Source of the DNA: Panacagrimonas sp041603235
Lineage (GTDB): Bacteria; Pseudomonadota; Gammaproteobacteria; Nevskiales; Nevskiaceae
Direction of reading: 5' to 3'
Length of the DNA stretch: 64,000 nucleotides
Assembly (NCBI GenBank): GCA_041603235.1
Contig: JBFIES010000001.1
Location: 186,001 to 250,000 of the forward strand
Shown: positions 9,672 to 19,286 of the stretch, one piece after another
Layout of the letters: the number at the start of each line of letters is the position of its first letter
Position numbering within the stretch: the first letter of the stretch is position 1
Made by a program: the position numbers and the translations under genes
The notes under the pieces: model-generated
Database searches by the model: none
What the model was told of the DNA's origin: nothing
Seen by the model: the letters and a program-made list of their open reading frames with translations, nothing else

Positions 9672-10763
9672 GTGCGCAAGATTATCCATGTCGATATGGA
9701 TGCCTTCTATGCATCCGTGGAACAGCGTGACGACCCGAGCCTTCGGGGTCGCCCGGTGGTGGTTGCCTGGCGCGGAAATCGTTCGGTGATCTGCGCCGCA
9801 TCCTACGAAGCACGTCGGTTTGGCATTCGCTCGGCCATGCCTGCGGTACGTGCAGAGCGACTCTGTCCGGACGCCGTGTTCATCGCCCCCGACTTCAATC
9901 GTTACCGCGCAGTCTCACGGCGGGTCAGGGAGATATTTTCGCGCCACAGTCAGATTATCGAACCGCTATCGCTCGATGAAGCCTATCTGGATGTCACAGA
10001 CAACCTCGGTGGCCACGACAGTGCAACAGCCGTGGCGCAAAGCATCCGCCGCGAAATTCGCGAAGAGCTTGATCTCGCGGCTTCTGCGGGGGTAGCTCCC
10101 AACAAATTTCTGGCCAAGCTAGCTTCTGACTGGAAGAAGCCGGATGGTCTGTTCGTGATACGGCCCGAGAGAGCGCGCGAACTGATTGCACCGCTGCCCG
10201 TGTCCCGCATTCCCGGGGTGGGAAAGGTCATGGACCGAAAACTTGGCGCCATCGGTATCCACACCATTGCTGACCTGGCGCTGGCAAACCCGGTCTCCCT
10301 TGAATCACATTTCGGCAAGTTCGGTCCACGCCTTCATCAACTCGCACAGGGACATGACGACCGCCCGGTCTGTGCAGATCGAAAACGCCTGTCGGTCTCC
10401 GCCGAAGACACATTCGCATCTGACCTGCCACTACACGCCCTGGAGGATCACATCCGGCGCATGGCAGAGCGCACATGGCAGGCCTCGCAGAAGATGAATC
10501 GGGCCGCGCATACGGTGGTACTCAAGCTCAAGACTTCTGACTTTCGAATACTCACACGCAGTCAGACATCTGTGATTCCCCCCGGCTCGGCGAGTGAACT
10601 CGCCCAGATTGCGCTGGACCTGCGCCAGAGAGTGCAACTACCAGAATCAACCCTGTACAGGCTGGTTGGTGTCGGGCTTTCAGGTTTTGAAGACGGACAA
10701 ATCGAGGTACTACAGAGTGAGCTTTTCGACCGGCCCGAGGATGGGCAGATGTTGAACGAATAG
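9672..10763 (+). CDS. dinB: DNA polymerase IV (Y family)
   Basis: Error-prone translesion polymerase. I place the start at the GTG at 9672 because the product VRKIIHVDMDAFYASVE then matches the E. coli DinB N-terminus; a GTG at 9645 and a TTG at 9630 are in frame but the latter lies in the preceding terminator. The length is 363 residues. Catalytic acidic residues are visible in HVDMDAFY and in SLDEAYLD (Asp102, Glu103), followed by ASAGVAPNKFLAKLASD and the helix-hairpin-helix IPGVGKV. The little-finger domain runs to the C-terminus. A beta-clamp-binding peptide at the extreme end is not obvious. No LexA box was recognised upstream. Confidence 0.95.
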   Translation: MRKIIHVDMDAFYASVEQRDDPSLRGRPVVVAWRGNRSVICAASYEARRFGIRSAMPAVRAERLCPDAVFIAPDFNRYRAVSRRVREIFSRHSQIIEPLSLDEAYLDVTDNLGGHDSATAVAQSIRREIREELDLAASAGVAPNKFLAKLASDWKKPDGLFVIRPERARELIAPLPVSRIPGVGKVMDRKLGAIGIHTIADLALANPVSLESHFGKFGPRLHQLAQGHDDRPVCADRKRLSVSAEDTFASDLPLHALEDHIRRMAERTWQASQKMNRAAHTVVLKLKTSDFRILTRSQTSVIPPGSASELAQIALDLRQRVQLPESTLYRLVGVGLSGFEDGQIEVLQSELFDRPEDGQMLNE

Positions 10764-10856
10764 CGCCCCTATATTCCAGACGGTCCATTTAGCCGTTAGA
10801 AAAGGCATAATCCGGATTCCAAATCACTCAAATAGATACCCCGGGGGGGATTAATC

Positions 10857-11273
10857 ATGACTGGAATTGAAGCACTACTGTATTACCTGCTGTGGATGAT
10901 CCTGCTGACTCTGCTCTACGCCGGTCCGCGAATCCCGCAGGCGCTGCTCGGCAAGAAGCCTGCAGATCACTGGACCCGCGGCAAGACTACCGACGATGCA
11001 GCCTTTTTCATTCGTGCCAGCCATGCCCATGCCAACTGCGTGGAGAACTTTGCGCTGTTCGCGGCCGTGGTTCTGGTAGCTGCAGCAACCCAGCAGAACG
11101 GCGTTGTGGATGGTCTGGCCTGCTATGTTCTCGGTGCGCGCGTCCTGCAGAGCGTGGTTCATCTAATGGGCACTTCGTTCTTCCTCGTGTTGATGCGTGC
11201 CACCTTCTTTCTGGTGCAGGTTGCCCTGGTTGCCTACATGGCATTCGGCCTGCTCAATGGTCTTGGCGCCTAA
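10857..11273 (+). CDS. MAPEG-family membrane protein
   Basis: A 138-residue integral membrane protein of the MAPEG family (membrane-associated proteins in eicosanoid and glutathione metabolism). Four hydrophobic stretches are visible: residues about 4–22, 62–80, 84–100 and 110–135. The family signature appears as RASHAHANCVENFALFA. Bacterial members are mostly of unknown substrate. A purine-rich run of G precedes the ATG, giving a strong ribosome site. Flanked by dinB and followed by its own terminator, so monocistronic. Confidence 0.85.
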   Translation: MTGIEALLYYLLWMILLTLLYAGPRIPQALLGKKPADHWTRGKTTDDAAFFIRASHAHANCVENFALFAAVVLVAAATQQNGVVDGLACYVLGARVLQSVVHLMGTSFFLVLMRATFFLVQVALVAYMAFGLLNGLGA

Positions 11274-11297
11274 AGCCTGAACTGGCGTTGCAGTATC

Positions 11298-11334
11298 GCC
11301 CTCCCCGGTCCATGGACCTGGGAGGGCTTTTTTT
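11298..11334 (+). terminator. Rho-independent terminator after the MAPEG gene
   Basis: Stem GCCCTCCCcGGTCC / ACCtGGGAGGGC with an ATGG loop, followed by eight T residues. Confidence 0.9.
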
Positions 11335-11415
11335 TCGGTTGCTTGCCCATGAGAGCCGCCGGGAATCGCATTTTTGTAAAGTTGTTCGCCAGAGTCGCCG
11401 GATGACACATTTCGC

Positions 11416-11547
11416 ATGACTGAATTTTCCGAAAATCTGACCGCAGGGCGAGGCTGGCAAACAAGTGTCGTCGGCCCATTGATTGTCGTCACTGGAAGCA
11501 CATTCAACGAAAGCACAGAACCGCTGGCTGCTACCCATGCTCGATAA
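11416..11547 (+). CDS. Possible 43-aa leader ORF before the hybrid kinase
   Basis: An ORF beginning MTEFSENLTAGRGWQ runs from an ATG at 11416 to a TAA nine bases before the kinase start. No clear ribosome-binding site precedes it and nothing is recognised in the product. It may be a translated leader or may be chance; the surrounding 220 bp otherwise hold nothing I can name. Confidence 0.2.
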   Translation: MTEFSENLTAGRGWQTSVVGPLIVVTGSTFNESTEPLAATHAR

Positions 11548-11556
11548 GCACAGACC

Positions 11557-14500
11557 ATGACTTCGAGTTCAGTTCCACACCACAAATCGGAGGCACACGA
11601 TCGGGCATTGCTGAAGGGCATCGCCGCGATGGTATTCCGCACCGAGATAACTCCCCCTTGGCGCGTCCACTTTGTCAGTGAAGGCGTGGAGGCGATAACG
11701 GGCTATCCGCCGTCCCATTTCATGAACAATGGCGCCAGCTACCAGTCCCTGATTCACCCCGACGATCTGGAAAGAGTCAGCGATGAGCTGAATCATTGCC
11801 TGGCAGCAGGCATGCACGCGACGATCACCTACCGCATCCGTCACCGGAACGGCAGTTATCGCTGGGTGGAAGGGCGGGCACTGTATTCCGCCGAACGTAC
11901 GAATTTTCTGGAAGGCACGGTCTACGACATTGATGAGCGGCATCGTGCAGAGCAGGAACTGGCAGCCAGCGAGCAGCGATTCAGGTCACTCGTGAGCAAT
12001 ATCACTGGGATGGTCTACCGGGCCCACGCTCAACCACCCTGGACGCTGACCTACATCAGTGAGGGTGTAGAAACCCTAAGTGGATACCCCGCATCCTATT
12101 TCCTTGGTGAGGGGCATACCTGGGCGTCGATCATGGTTGAAGAAGATGCCGCCCGAGTCGCGAGCGAGCTGACCGCCCAGGCGGCCGCGGGCCTGCCGAT
12201 GCAAGTGGAATATCGCATCCGCCATCGCGATGGCTCGGTGCGATGGCTTGAAGGTCGGGTCAGACACGTCAGCGGAGGCGACGACAACGCGGCGCTCTAC
12301 GAAGGCACTGCGTTCGATATCGACGATCGGAAACGTGCGGAAGATGCCCTGCATGAACGGCAGGAACACCTGAAGTACATCATCGGCGCCGTACCCAGCG
12401 TGCTATGGACAGCCCATCCTGACGGGAGGCTGGAATATGTCAGTGAAGCGGCACACCACGTCATGGGGATCAGCCAGGAGAAACTGACCGCAAAAGGCTG
12501 GCTGGAATTTCTTCACCCTTCCGAAGTTGATCAGGTAGGCAGACGATGGGCCGCGTCACTCGAAACCGGAGACCCTTACGAAGTCAAATTTCGCCTGATC
12601 GACAATGACGGCCACTATCGCTGGTACCAAGCACAGGCAAACTGCAAGCGCGATGAAACGGGCCGGATCTTGCGATGGTACGGACTGACCACCAACGTGG
12701 ACGAGGTGGTCAACGCGCAAACACGAGCCGAACAGGCTGCGCGTGCCAAAGCCGCATTTCTCTCGACCATGAGTCATGAGATTCGCACACCGCTTAATGC
12801 GGTCATTGGATTTGCGAGCTTGCTCGACGATACCGAAATGGCGCCGCAGCAGCGCGAATTCGTGGGCTCTATCAGAGCCAGTGGTGATCATCTTCTGGGC
12901 GTCATCAATGACATTCTGGATTACTCCCGTCTCGAATCCGGCGCTCTTCGATTGTCACGCGAGGCCTTCGCGATTAGCGACCTGGTTGAAGAATCCCTGG
13001 ATCTGGTTGCCAGCCAGGCAGCCGCCAAGAACATCGAACTGGTCTATCGAATTGAGCCAGAAGTGCCAGCAGCCTGCATTGCAGACCTCCATCGTCTGCG
13101 GCAAGTTCTGGTCAATCTGCTGGGCAATGCCGTGAAGTTCTCCATCAGGGGGGAAGTCTCCGTGGAGGTAGGCGCTCAGTCGCTAGCTGAAGATCAGCAC
13201 GAAATCGAGATCAGCGTCATTGACACCGGCATCGGCATCTCGCCCGAACGCATTGGGCGCCTGTTTCAGGATTTCAGTCAGGGCGATGATTCCATCACCC
13301 GTGAGTTCGGCGGCACTGGACTTGGCCTGGCCATCAGCAAGCGCCTGATCGAGGCGCATGGCGGCCAGGTCTCCGTGAGCAGCGAAATCGGAAAGGGCAG
13401 CTGCTTTCGCTTTTCTTTTCCGGCAAAAAGCCTCAGCGCCGTACCGGACAAGGTGAATCTCCACTACCAAGAGCTGAAGTACAAACACATACTGGTGGTG
13501 GACGACAACCAATCCAATCTGGACTTCATCTGCCTGAACCTGCGAGCTTGGGGGGCTAGGCCGACGGCCTTGAACGGCCCGGAAAAAGCAGTCGGCGCCA
13601 TGGAACAGGCCCGCGTCCGCGGCCAGGACTATGACCTGGCCATTCTCGACCACCACATGCCCGGACTCAACGGCGTGCAATTGGCCAGGATGCTGCAGGA
13701 GCGGCATTCGACTCCCCTGGTCCTGATGTCCAGCCTGGGCACCTCACTGCCCGATATAGCGGAAATGGGCGTGAGCTTTGATGCGGTTCTGAATAAGCCG
13801 ATTCATCGTGATTCGCTGCTGGAAAACCTCAACCGGATTCTTTCCACACCTTCGAAGCATGCATCAGGTTCTCAAACGCCTGAGATGGGCGTGCAGCCCA
13901 TGAAGATTCTTCTGGTCGAGGACACACTGGTCAATCGCAAGCTTGCATTGCTGCAACTCGCCAAACTCGGCTACAAAAACATCGACTCCGCGGTGGATGG
14001 CATTGAAGCGCTTACTGCAATGTCCAGCAAGAATTACGACGTCGTACTGATGGATATCCAGATGCCACGACTCGATGGCCTAGAGACCACCCGCCGCCTC
14101 CGGCAAGAACTGTCCTCCGATGTTCAACCCTATGTGATCGCCATGACAGCGAATGCCATGGCCGAGGACCGCGAGGCCTGCACCGACGCCGGCATGAACG
14201 ACTATGTTCCCAAGCCGGTAAACCCTGATGCCTTGTCCGCGGCACTGCAACGCGCCGCGAGCCACCAGAACATTGCGGCAAGAGACAGCGGGCCATCCAA
14301 CCGCCGGCCTAAGAGCACTGCTCAGTCACGAGCCTTGGAAGTGACTCGTCAGGTGCTGGCAGGCGGCGGCGAAATGGGCACCCTCATGCGCTCCATCGAC
14401 TGGTCCCAGACACCGCTTGGGCCCGTACACACCTGGCCACAATCTCTGCGCACCGCGCTCTCCATACTGCTGACTCAGAAGCATCCGATCTTTATCTGGT

Positions 14501-15285
14501 GGGGTCGTGAGTTGGTCCAGTTCTACAACGATGCCTATCGCCCTATCCTGGGCTCAAGCAAACATCCTCAGGCCATGGGCCAACGCGGCCGGGAATGCTT
14601 CGAGGAAATCTGGGATTCCATCTCACCAATGGTGGAAGCCGCGTTCGAGCGCGGCGAATCCAGCATGGTAGAGCGTGGCCTGTTGTGCCTGAACAGGAAC
14701 GGCCTTCTTGAAGAAGGCTACTTCACTTATGGTTATTCGCCGATCCGTGACGAATCCGGCGGCGTGGGCGGGATATTCGTGGCCTGTTCCGAAAACACGG
14801 CAGAAGTGTTGTCTTCCCGGCGCAATACGGTATTGCTCAACCTGGATCATCGCCTGCTTCTTGATTCTGACAAGTCGTCACCAGACGCAGCATTTGCAGG
14901 AGCGAGATACGACCTCCCCTTCCTGTTGATCTATCACCTGGATGCCGGCGCGGATCGCGCTCGACTGGTCTACCACCATGGACTCAGTCTGGACTCGGCG
15001 GCTGCACCGGCAGTGATCTCGTCACCGGCAGAGTCTCCATGGCCAATTTTTTCCTTGGAACATGGCGAACAGTCAAAGGTATTCGAACCTGACCTGGAAC
15101 TCCCCCAATTGCCGCCCTGGCCGGAGCCTCCGCGGCGCGCCTTCATAAGGACGCTGGGAAATCGATACGTCATGGTTGCCGGACTCAGTCCCCGTCTGCT
15201 GCTTGACGACAGTTATCGCGGCTTCCTTAACGAACTGGCCAGGCGATTGCCGTCGCTGATTCAGGTGCTTGATCGCGAGGCCTGA
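11557..15285 (+). CDS. Hybrid histidine kinase, PAS3–HisKA–HATPase–REC2 with C-terminal PAS/GAF-like module
   Basis: A 1242-residue sensor kinase with no transmembrane segment, hence probably cytosolic. Three PAS/PAC repeats occupy about 20–135, 140–275 and 280–390; the first two are near-duplicates (WRVHFVSEGVEAITGYPPSHF versus WTLTYISEGVETLSGYPASYF patterns). HisKA has the phospho-acceptor His407 in STMSHEIRTPL. The ATPase shows N-box RQVLVNLLGNAVKFS, DTGIGIS and GTGLGLAISK. Two receiver domains follow, with phospho-accepting Asp698 (AILDHHMPG) and Asp833 (LMDIQMPRLDG). After residue 927 comes another PAS-like module (TPLGPVHTWPQSLR, FIWWGRELVQFYNDAYRP) and a degenerate GAF-like tail, but no second kinase. 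No Hpt domain or partner regulator is adjacent. Confidence 0.93.
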   Translation: MTSSSVPHHKSEAHDRALLKGIAAMVFRTEITPPWRVHFVSEGVEAITGYPPSHFMNNGASYQSLIHPDDLERVSDELNHCLAAGMHATITYRIRHRNGSYRWVEGRALYSAERTNFLEGTVYDIDERHRAEQELAASEQRFRSLVSNITGMVYRAHAQPPWTLTYISEGVETLSGYPASYFLGEGHTWASIMVEEDAARVASELTAQAAAGLPMQVEYRIRHRDGSVRWLEGRVRHVSGGDDNAALYEGTAFDIDDRKRAEDALHERQEHLKYIIGAVPSVLWTAHPDGRLEYVSEAAHHVMGISQEKLTAKGWLEFLHPSEVDQVGRRWAASLETGDPYEVKFRLIDNDGHYRWYQAQANCKRDETGRILRWYGLTTNVDEVVNAQTRAEQAARAKAAFLSTMSHEIRTPLNAVIGFASLLDDTEMAPQQREFVGSIRASGDHLLGVINDILDYSRLESGALRLSREAFAISDLVEESLDLVASQAAAKNIELVYRIEPEVPAACIADLHRLRQVLVNLLGNAVKFSIRGEVSVEVGAQSLAEDQHEIEISVIDTGIGISPERIGRLFQDFSQGDDSITREFGGTGLGLAISKRLIEAHGGQVSVSSEIGKGSCFRFSFPAKSLSAVPDKVNLHYQELKYKHILVVDDNQSNLDFICLNLRAWGARPTALNGPEKAVGAMEQARVRGQDYDLAILDHHMPGLNGVQLARMLQERHSTPLVLMSSLGTSLPDIAEMGVSFDAVLNKPIHRDSLLENLNRILSTPSKHASGSQTPEMGVQPMKILLVEDTLVNRKLALLQLAKLGYKNIDSAVDGIEALTAMSSKNYDVVLMDIQMPRLDGLETTRRLRQELSSDVQPYVIAMTANAMAEDREACTDAGMNDYVPKPVNPDALSAALQRAASHQNIAARDSGPSNRRPKSTAQSRALEVTRQVLAGGGEMGTLMRSIDWSQTPLGPVHTWPQSLRTALSILLTQKHPIFIWWGRELVQFYNDAYRPILGSSKHPQAMGQRGRECFEEIWDSISPMVEAAFERGESSMVERGLLCLNRNGLLEEGYFTYGYSPIRDESGGVGGIFVACSENTAEVLSSRRNTVLLNLDHRLLLDSDKSSPDAAFAGARYDLPFLLIYHLDAGADRARLVYHHGLSLDSAAAPAVISSPAESPWPIFSLEHGEQSKVFEPDLELPQLPPWPEPPRRAFIRTLGNRYVMVAGLSPRLLLDDSYRGFLNELARRLPSLIQVLDREA

Positions 15286-15331
15286 AGCGGCTCCCGTTAC
15301 AATTGGCGATTCACTGACTCGAACCTCCAAA

Positions 15332-17035
15332 ATGCGCCTCTCCTGCTTCCCCCTGTCCACGACCAAGGAAACGCCCGCCGACGCGGAAATCGTTTCTCAT
15401 CAGCTGCTGCTTCGTGCCGGCTTCATTCGCAAGCTGGGGGCTGGTCTCTACACCTGGATGCCGATGGGCCTGCGCGTTCTGCGCAAGATCGAGAATATCG
15501 TCCGCGAGGAAATGGACCGAGCGGGTGCCGCCGAGCTGCTGATGCCATCCATACAGCCTGCGGACCTGTGGCAGCAGTCCGGTCGCTGGCAGGTCATGGG
15601 CGCCGAGATGCTGAGGATCAAGGATCGTCACGAGAACGACTACTGCTACGGACCAACGCACGAAGAGGTCATCGTCCATCACGCCAAACAGGACGTGCGT
15701 AGCTATCGCCAGTTGCCTTTCAATTGGTATCAGGTGCAGACCAAGTTCCGCGACGAGCGCCGCCCACGCTTTGGCCTGATGCGCGCGCGCGAATTTCTGA
15801 TGAAGGACGCCTATTCCTTCCACATGGACGAGGCTGATCTGGACCGCGAGTACGAAAACATGCGCGGGGCCTATATCCGCATCTTCGAGCGCATCGGTGC
15901 TGACTTCCGAGTGGTGAAGGCTGACAGCGGTAACATTGGCGGCGCAAAATCAGAAGAGTTTCACGTCCTCGCCGGTTCCGGTGAAGACCTGATCGCCGTA
16001 TCCGATCAAGGAAGTTATGCGGCCAACGTCGAGGCAGCCGAATGCAAACCTACGGGCACGAATCGCCCTGCCCCTGGTGCGCCAATGCAGACGGTTTCCA
16101 CGCCCGGGCAAAAAACCTGCGAACAGGTCTCCAAGTTTCTGAAGGTCGAGCTGACCGCCAAGGTCAAGCTGCTGGTGGCCAAGGGTCGTGAGGGCGGCCT
16201 GGTCGGCATCGCCCTGCGCGGCGACCACGAACTCAACGAGTTCAAGGCTGCGCGTCATCCTTTGATCGCGAGCCCGTTCGAGATGGCAAAGGTTGAGGAT
16301 GTACAGGCGGCTTTTGGCTGTGAGGTTGGCTATCTGGGTCCGGTGAATTGCCCGATCCCGGTCATCGCCGATCATGCGGCGCTGGAGATTGCCGACTTCG
16401 TCTGCGGTGCCAACCAGAACGACGAACACCTGAGCGGTGTGAACTGGGAACGCGATTGCCCGTTGCCTGAGGGAGCGGATTTGCGGCGGATCTGCGAAGG
16501 CGACGCGAGTCCGGATGGTCAGGGCAAGATTCAGTTCTTCCGTGGCATCGAGGGCGGGCACATCTTCCAGCTTGGCAACAAGTACACGCGCGCCATGGAG
16601 TTCACCGTGCTCGATGAACAGGGCGCTGCCGTGATCCCGGAAATGGGCTGTTATGGCATCGGCGTCTCCCGACTCGCAGCCGCGGTGATTGAGCAGAGCC
16701 ACGATGCAAAGGGCATGCAATGGCCGGCATCCATCGCACCCTTCGAAGTGCTCATCTGCCCTATCGGTGCCGATAAATCCGAGCGCGTAAGAGAACTCGC
16801 GCTGCAACTGCATGACGAACTGGCGGGGTCGGGCGTTGATGTCCTGCTCGATGATCGTGGCCTGCGTCCCGGTCCGATGTTTGCGGATGCCGATCTGGTC
16901 GGAATTCCGCACCGCGTTGTTATCGGAGAAAAAGGCCTGGCCAATGACCAGTTTGAATACAAGGCCCGCAATGCCGAAAAGGCCGAGATGATTGAAGCCA
17001 GCATCTCCAGCGTGTTGGCCAAGCTGGCGGCGTGA
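15332..17035 (+). CDS. proS: Prolyl-tRNA synthetase
   Basis: Charges tRNA-Pro; class II synthetase of the bacterial type. The ATG at 15332 gives 567 residues and the expected N-terminus MRLSCFPLSTTKETPADAE; an upstream in-frame start at 15269 adds a non-homologous extension. Motif 2 is visible as FRDERRPRFGLMRAREFLMKDAYSFH. The inserted YbaK-like editing domain runs from about 220 to 380, and motif 3 is in MGCYGIGVSRLAAA. The C-terminal anticodon-binding domain follows from about residue 470. The stop codon overlaps the next gene's GTG start. Confidence 0.97.
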   Translation: MRLSCFPLSTTKETPADAEIVSHQLLLRAGFIRKLGAGLYTWMPMGLRVLRKIENIVREEMDRAGAAELLMPSIQPADLWQQSGRWQVMGAEMLRIKDRHENDYCYGPTHEEVIVHHAKQDVRSYRQLPFNWYQVQTKFRDERRPRFGLMRAREFLMKDAYSFHMDEADLDREYENMRGAYIRIFERIGADFRVVKADSGNIGGAKSEEFHVLAGSGEDLIAVSDQGSYAANVEAAECKPTGTNRPAPGAPMQTVSTPGQKTCEQVSKFLKVELTAKVKLLVAKGREGGLVGIALRGDHELNEFKAARHPLIASPFEMAKVEDVQAAFGCEVGYLGPVNCPIPVIADHAALEIADFVCGANQNDEHLSGVNWERDCPLPEGADLRRICEGDASPDGQGKIQFFRGIEGGHIFQLGNKYTRAMEFTVLDEQGAAVIPEMGCYGIGVSRLAAAVIEQSHDAKGMQWPASIAPFEVLICPIGADKSERVRELALQLHDELAGSGVDVLLDDRGLRPGPMFADADLVGIPHRVVIGEKGLANDQFEYKARNAEKAEMIEASISSVLAKLAA

Positions 17036-17604
17036 ACGCAAGGCTTCTGCTGTGGATCCTGACGGCGCTGCTGTCCGCGCCGTCAGCCATTGCAGGCCCC
17101 ACCGGTGAGCCCGAACCGGAACTGCGTGCGCTTCTTGAAGCTGCCATCGCAGAAGCGGACAGCTTTGAGCATCGCTTTGATGCCGAAGTGTGGCTGACCG
17201 ACATGTCTGGTCGACTGCAGAATTTCATCAAGGACGACGTTGAGCGTCTGGAATTCCTGAGAACCCTGCACCGGGAAGCCAAGCGCGCGCGCATACCACC
17301 GGAATTGGCGCTGGCGGTGATTGAGGTGGAAAGCTATTTCCAGAGATTTGCGCTCTCTACCGCCGGTGCACAAGGTTACATGCAGATCATGCCGTTCTGG
17401 CTGGACGAGATCGCAACGCCACACGACAACCTGTTCAATACGCAAACCAACCTGCGCATGGGTTGCACCATCCTGCGCTTCTATCTGGACAAGGAAAAAG
17501 GCAACCTGTTTGGCGCGCTGGGCCGCTACAACGGAAGCTACGGCAAGCCCAAATACCCGAACAAGGTGATGCGCGCGCTGCAACGGCGCTGGCATCGCGG
17601 TTGA
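17032..17604 (+). CDS. Lytic transglycosylase, SLT domain
   Basis: Cleaves peptidoglycan glycan strands to 1,6-anhydro-muropeptides in the periplasm. The GTG start at 17032 overlaps the proS stop (GTGA), so translation is probably coupled. A signal peptide is evident (MNARLLLWILTALLSAPSAIAG). The SLT family 1 motif VIEVESYFQRFALSTAGAQG carries the catalytic Glu at 100, followed by YMQIMPFW and the ALGRYNGS motif. The 190-residue length fits a minimal secreted transglycosylase. Confidence 0.93.
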   Translation: MNARLLLWILTALLSAPSAIAGPTGEPEPELRALLEAAIAEADSFEHRFDAEVWLTDMSGRLQNFIKDDVERLEFLRTLHREAKRARIPPELALAVIEVESYFQRFALSTAGAQGYMQIMPFWLDEIATPHDNLFNTQTNLRMGCTILRFYLDKEKGNLFGALGRYNGSYGKPKYPNKVMRALQRRWHRG

Positions 17605-17655
17605 GGAAAGAAGCAATACCTCAGAAGGATCGTGGAACGGTCAAAGGCAACGCAC

Positions 17656-18333
17656 ATGGATTATCAGGTACCTGAGCTTCTTCATGCCGATCTGGCAAAG
17701 CCCGCGATCACCTGTGCCGATACCCTGCCCTGGACCCCCTCTCCTCAGCCCGAGATCGAGCGGCGATTCCTGGACCGGCGCGGCGGCGAAGTGGCGCGTG
17801 CCACTTCGATCGTGCGCTATGCGCCTCATAGCCGCTTCAAGGAGCATCGCCATGAGCTTGGCGAGGAGTTTCTGGTTCTGAGCGGCGTGTTTTCCGATCA
17901 CAGCGGCGACTTTTGCGCGGGAACCTACGTGCGAAACCCGCCCGGAAGTAGTCATGCCCCCTTCACCGATGAGGGCTGCACCATCTTCGTCAAGCTGCGC
18001 CAGATGCCGCTGTCGGAGAGCAGGCAAGTCGTTCGCACACCAGCCGAGCAGAGTGCACGGGCGACCGACATCACGGGCCTGAGCCGCATCACCTTATTCG
18101 ATTGCCCCGCCCAGGAAACCGTCCATATTGAAATGATGGAGCCAGGCACCCAGTGGCAACGACGCAACGCCGACGGCGGAGAAGAAATCCTGATTCTGGA
18201 AGGCGATCTGATGTACGGCGACACCGCTTGCCCGCCACTTTGCTGGCTGCGCATGCCAGCAGATTCGGTTCGCAGCATGAGCACCCGCAGCGGCTGCCGC
18301 TACTGGGTCAAACGCGGCCATCTGTACGCCTGA
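17656..18333 (+). CDS. ChrR-like double cupin protein
   Basis: A 225-residue protein with two cupin half-domains like the C-terminal part of the anti-sigma factor ChrR, but with no zinc-binding anti-sigma domain in front. The first cupin has a metal-binding pattern (FKEHRHELGEEFLVLSG, then PPGSSH); the second (EEILILEGDLMYGD) has lost most histidines. The ATG at 17656 is preferred to an in-frame GTG at 17632. It may bind metal and act as a dioxygenase-like or stress-sensing protein; no sigma factor is adjacent. Its 3' end faces that of the LysM lipoprotein with a 26-bp gap. Confidence 0.75.
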   Translation: MDYQVPELLHADLAKPAITCADTLPWTPSPQPEIERRFLDRRGGEVARATSIVRYAPHSRFKEHRHELGEEFLVLSGVFSDHSGDFCAGTYVRNPPGSSHAPFTDEGCTIFVKLRQMPLSESRQVVRTPAEQSARATDITGLSRITLFDCPAQETVHIEMMEPGTQWQRRNADGGEEILILEGDLMYGDTACPPLCWLRMPADSVRSMSTRSGCRYWVKRGHLYA

Positions 18334-18359
18334 TCGGCGGCGCTTCTAAAACCAGAGCC

Positions 18360-19172
18360 TCAGGGCAGCTTCTGTATTTCGCCAATCTCCGGGGTGACGG
18401 TTGCTTCTGGGGTTGCAGCACCTGCTGCCTTGCCTGAGCGCACGGCCTTGGCCTCGGCCACGGCAGCAGCAACATCTTCTACCTTGGGATGCGCCTTGAT
18501 CTTCAGGACCTGGCCTTTGCGCAATCGGTCGGGGTCGGGAATCACCGCAATGTTCGCGCGCCAGATCAGGGGCCACAGCAATGGATTGGAATAACCCTCA
18601 GGGCGGCCCGCAATGATCCACAGGCTGTCTCCAGCGCGCACCTGATACGCGCGCGTCTGATCTCTGAGTTGCCCATTGAGCGTGCGCAGACGACCGTAGG
18701 CGAGACGACTGTTCCCACTGGCCATGATTTCTTCTGCGGTTCGCAGCTGCAGAATTTGCGTGTCGTCCAGACCGGTGGACGCCTGCGCTTTGGCCAGTTC
18801 GATATTGGCTTGCCGCGCATAAAAATCCGACAACGCGATATCTGCCTGCGCGGCCGCCTCCTCAGAAAAGCCCAGGGCCTGTGCCCACTGCCGCTGATCC
18901 GCAGCTTGAACCGCCTGTGCCAGAGGCGCATCCGCGCGACGCCATTGCGGAACCACGCGCCTGGTCTGCGCGACGTATTCCTGGACGTAGGCCAGCCGAT
19001 CACGCGCTTGCTGCGCAGGGACCCGCGCCGTTCTCTGCAGATCAGGCAAGGCACCGGCATCCGCTTCAGACAGGGGCCGTTCCGGCGGCGCTTCGGAGGA
19101 GAACGGCTGGTGATCGAACAGCGAACAAGACGAGAGCAATACGACCGATATCAGTAGAAAACTGCGCAACAT
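18360..19172 (-). CDS. LysM-domain lipoprotein
   Basis: A 270-residue envelope protein. The start at 19172 gives a lipoprotein signal, MLRSFLLISVVLL with lipobox LSSC; an upstream in-frame start at 19259 would displace it. The middle (about 40–170) is Ala/Gln-rich and helical, likely coiled coil. A LysM peptidoglycan-binding domain follows (YQVRAGDSLWIIAGRPEGY to KGQVLKIK). The tail is low complexity (Ala, Lys, Val). Anchoring of the outer membrane to, or sensing of, the cell wall is inferred; no enzyme domain is present. Confidence 0.85.
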   Translation of the reverse strand: MLRSFLLISVVLLSSCSLFDHQPFSSEAPPERPLSEADAGALPDLQRTARVPAQQARDRLAYVQEYVAQTRRVVPQWRRADAPLAQAVQAADQRQWAQALGFSEEAAAQADIALSDFYARQANIELAKAQASTGLDDTQILQLRTAEEIMASGNSRLAYGRLRTLNGQLRDQTRAYQVRAGDSLWIIAGRPEGYSNPLLWPLIWRANIAVIPDPDRLRKGQVLKIKAHPKVEDVAAAVAEAKAVRSGKAAGAATPEATVTPEIGEIQKLP

Positions 19173-19286
19173 GTAAGAACGCGCCACTTTGAATGCGATG
19201 AAGGCACATGATGAATCACCGGAGCCGTCAAAGCATCCCCGTACAATAGCGACCCCCACTCGCCATCCACACTTGCGGAGGCCCGC

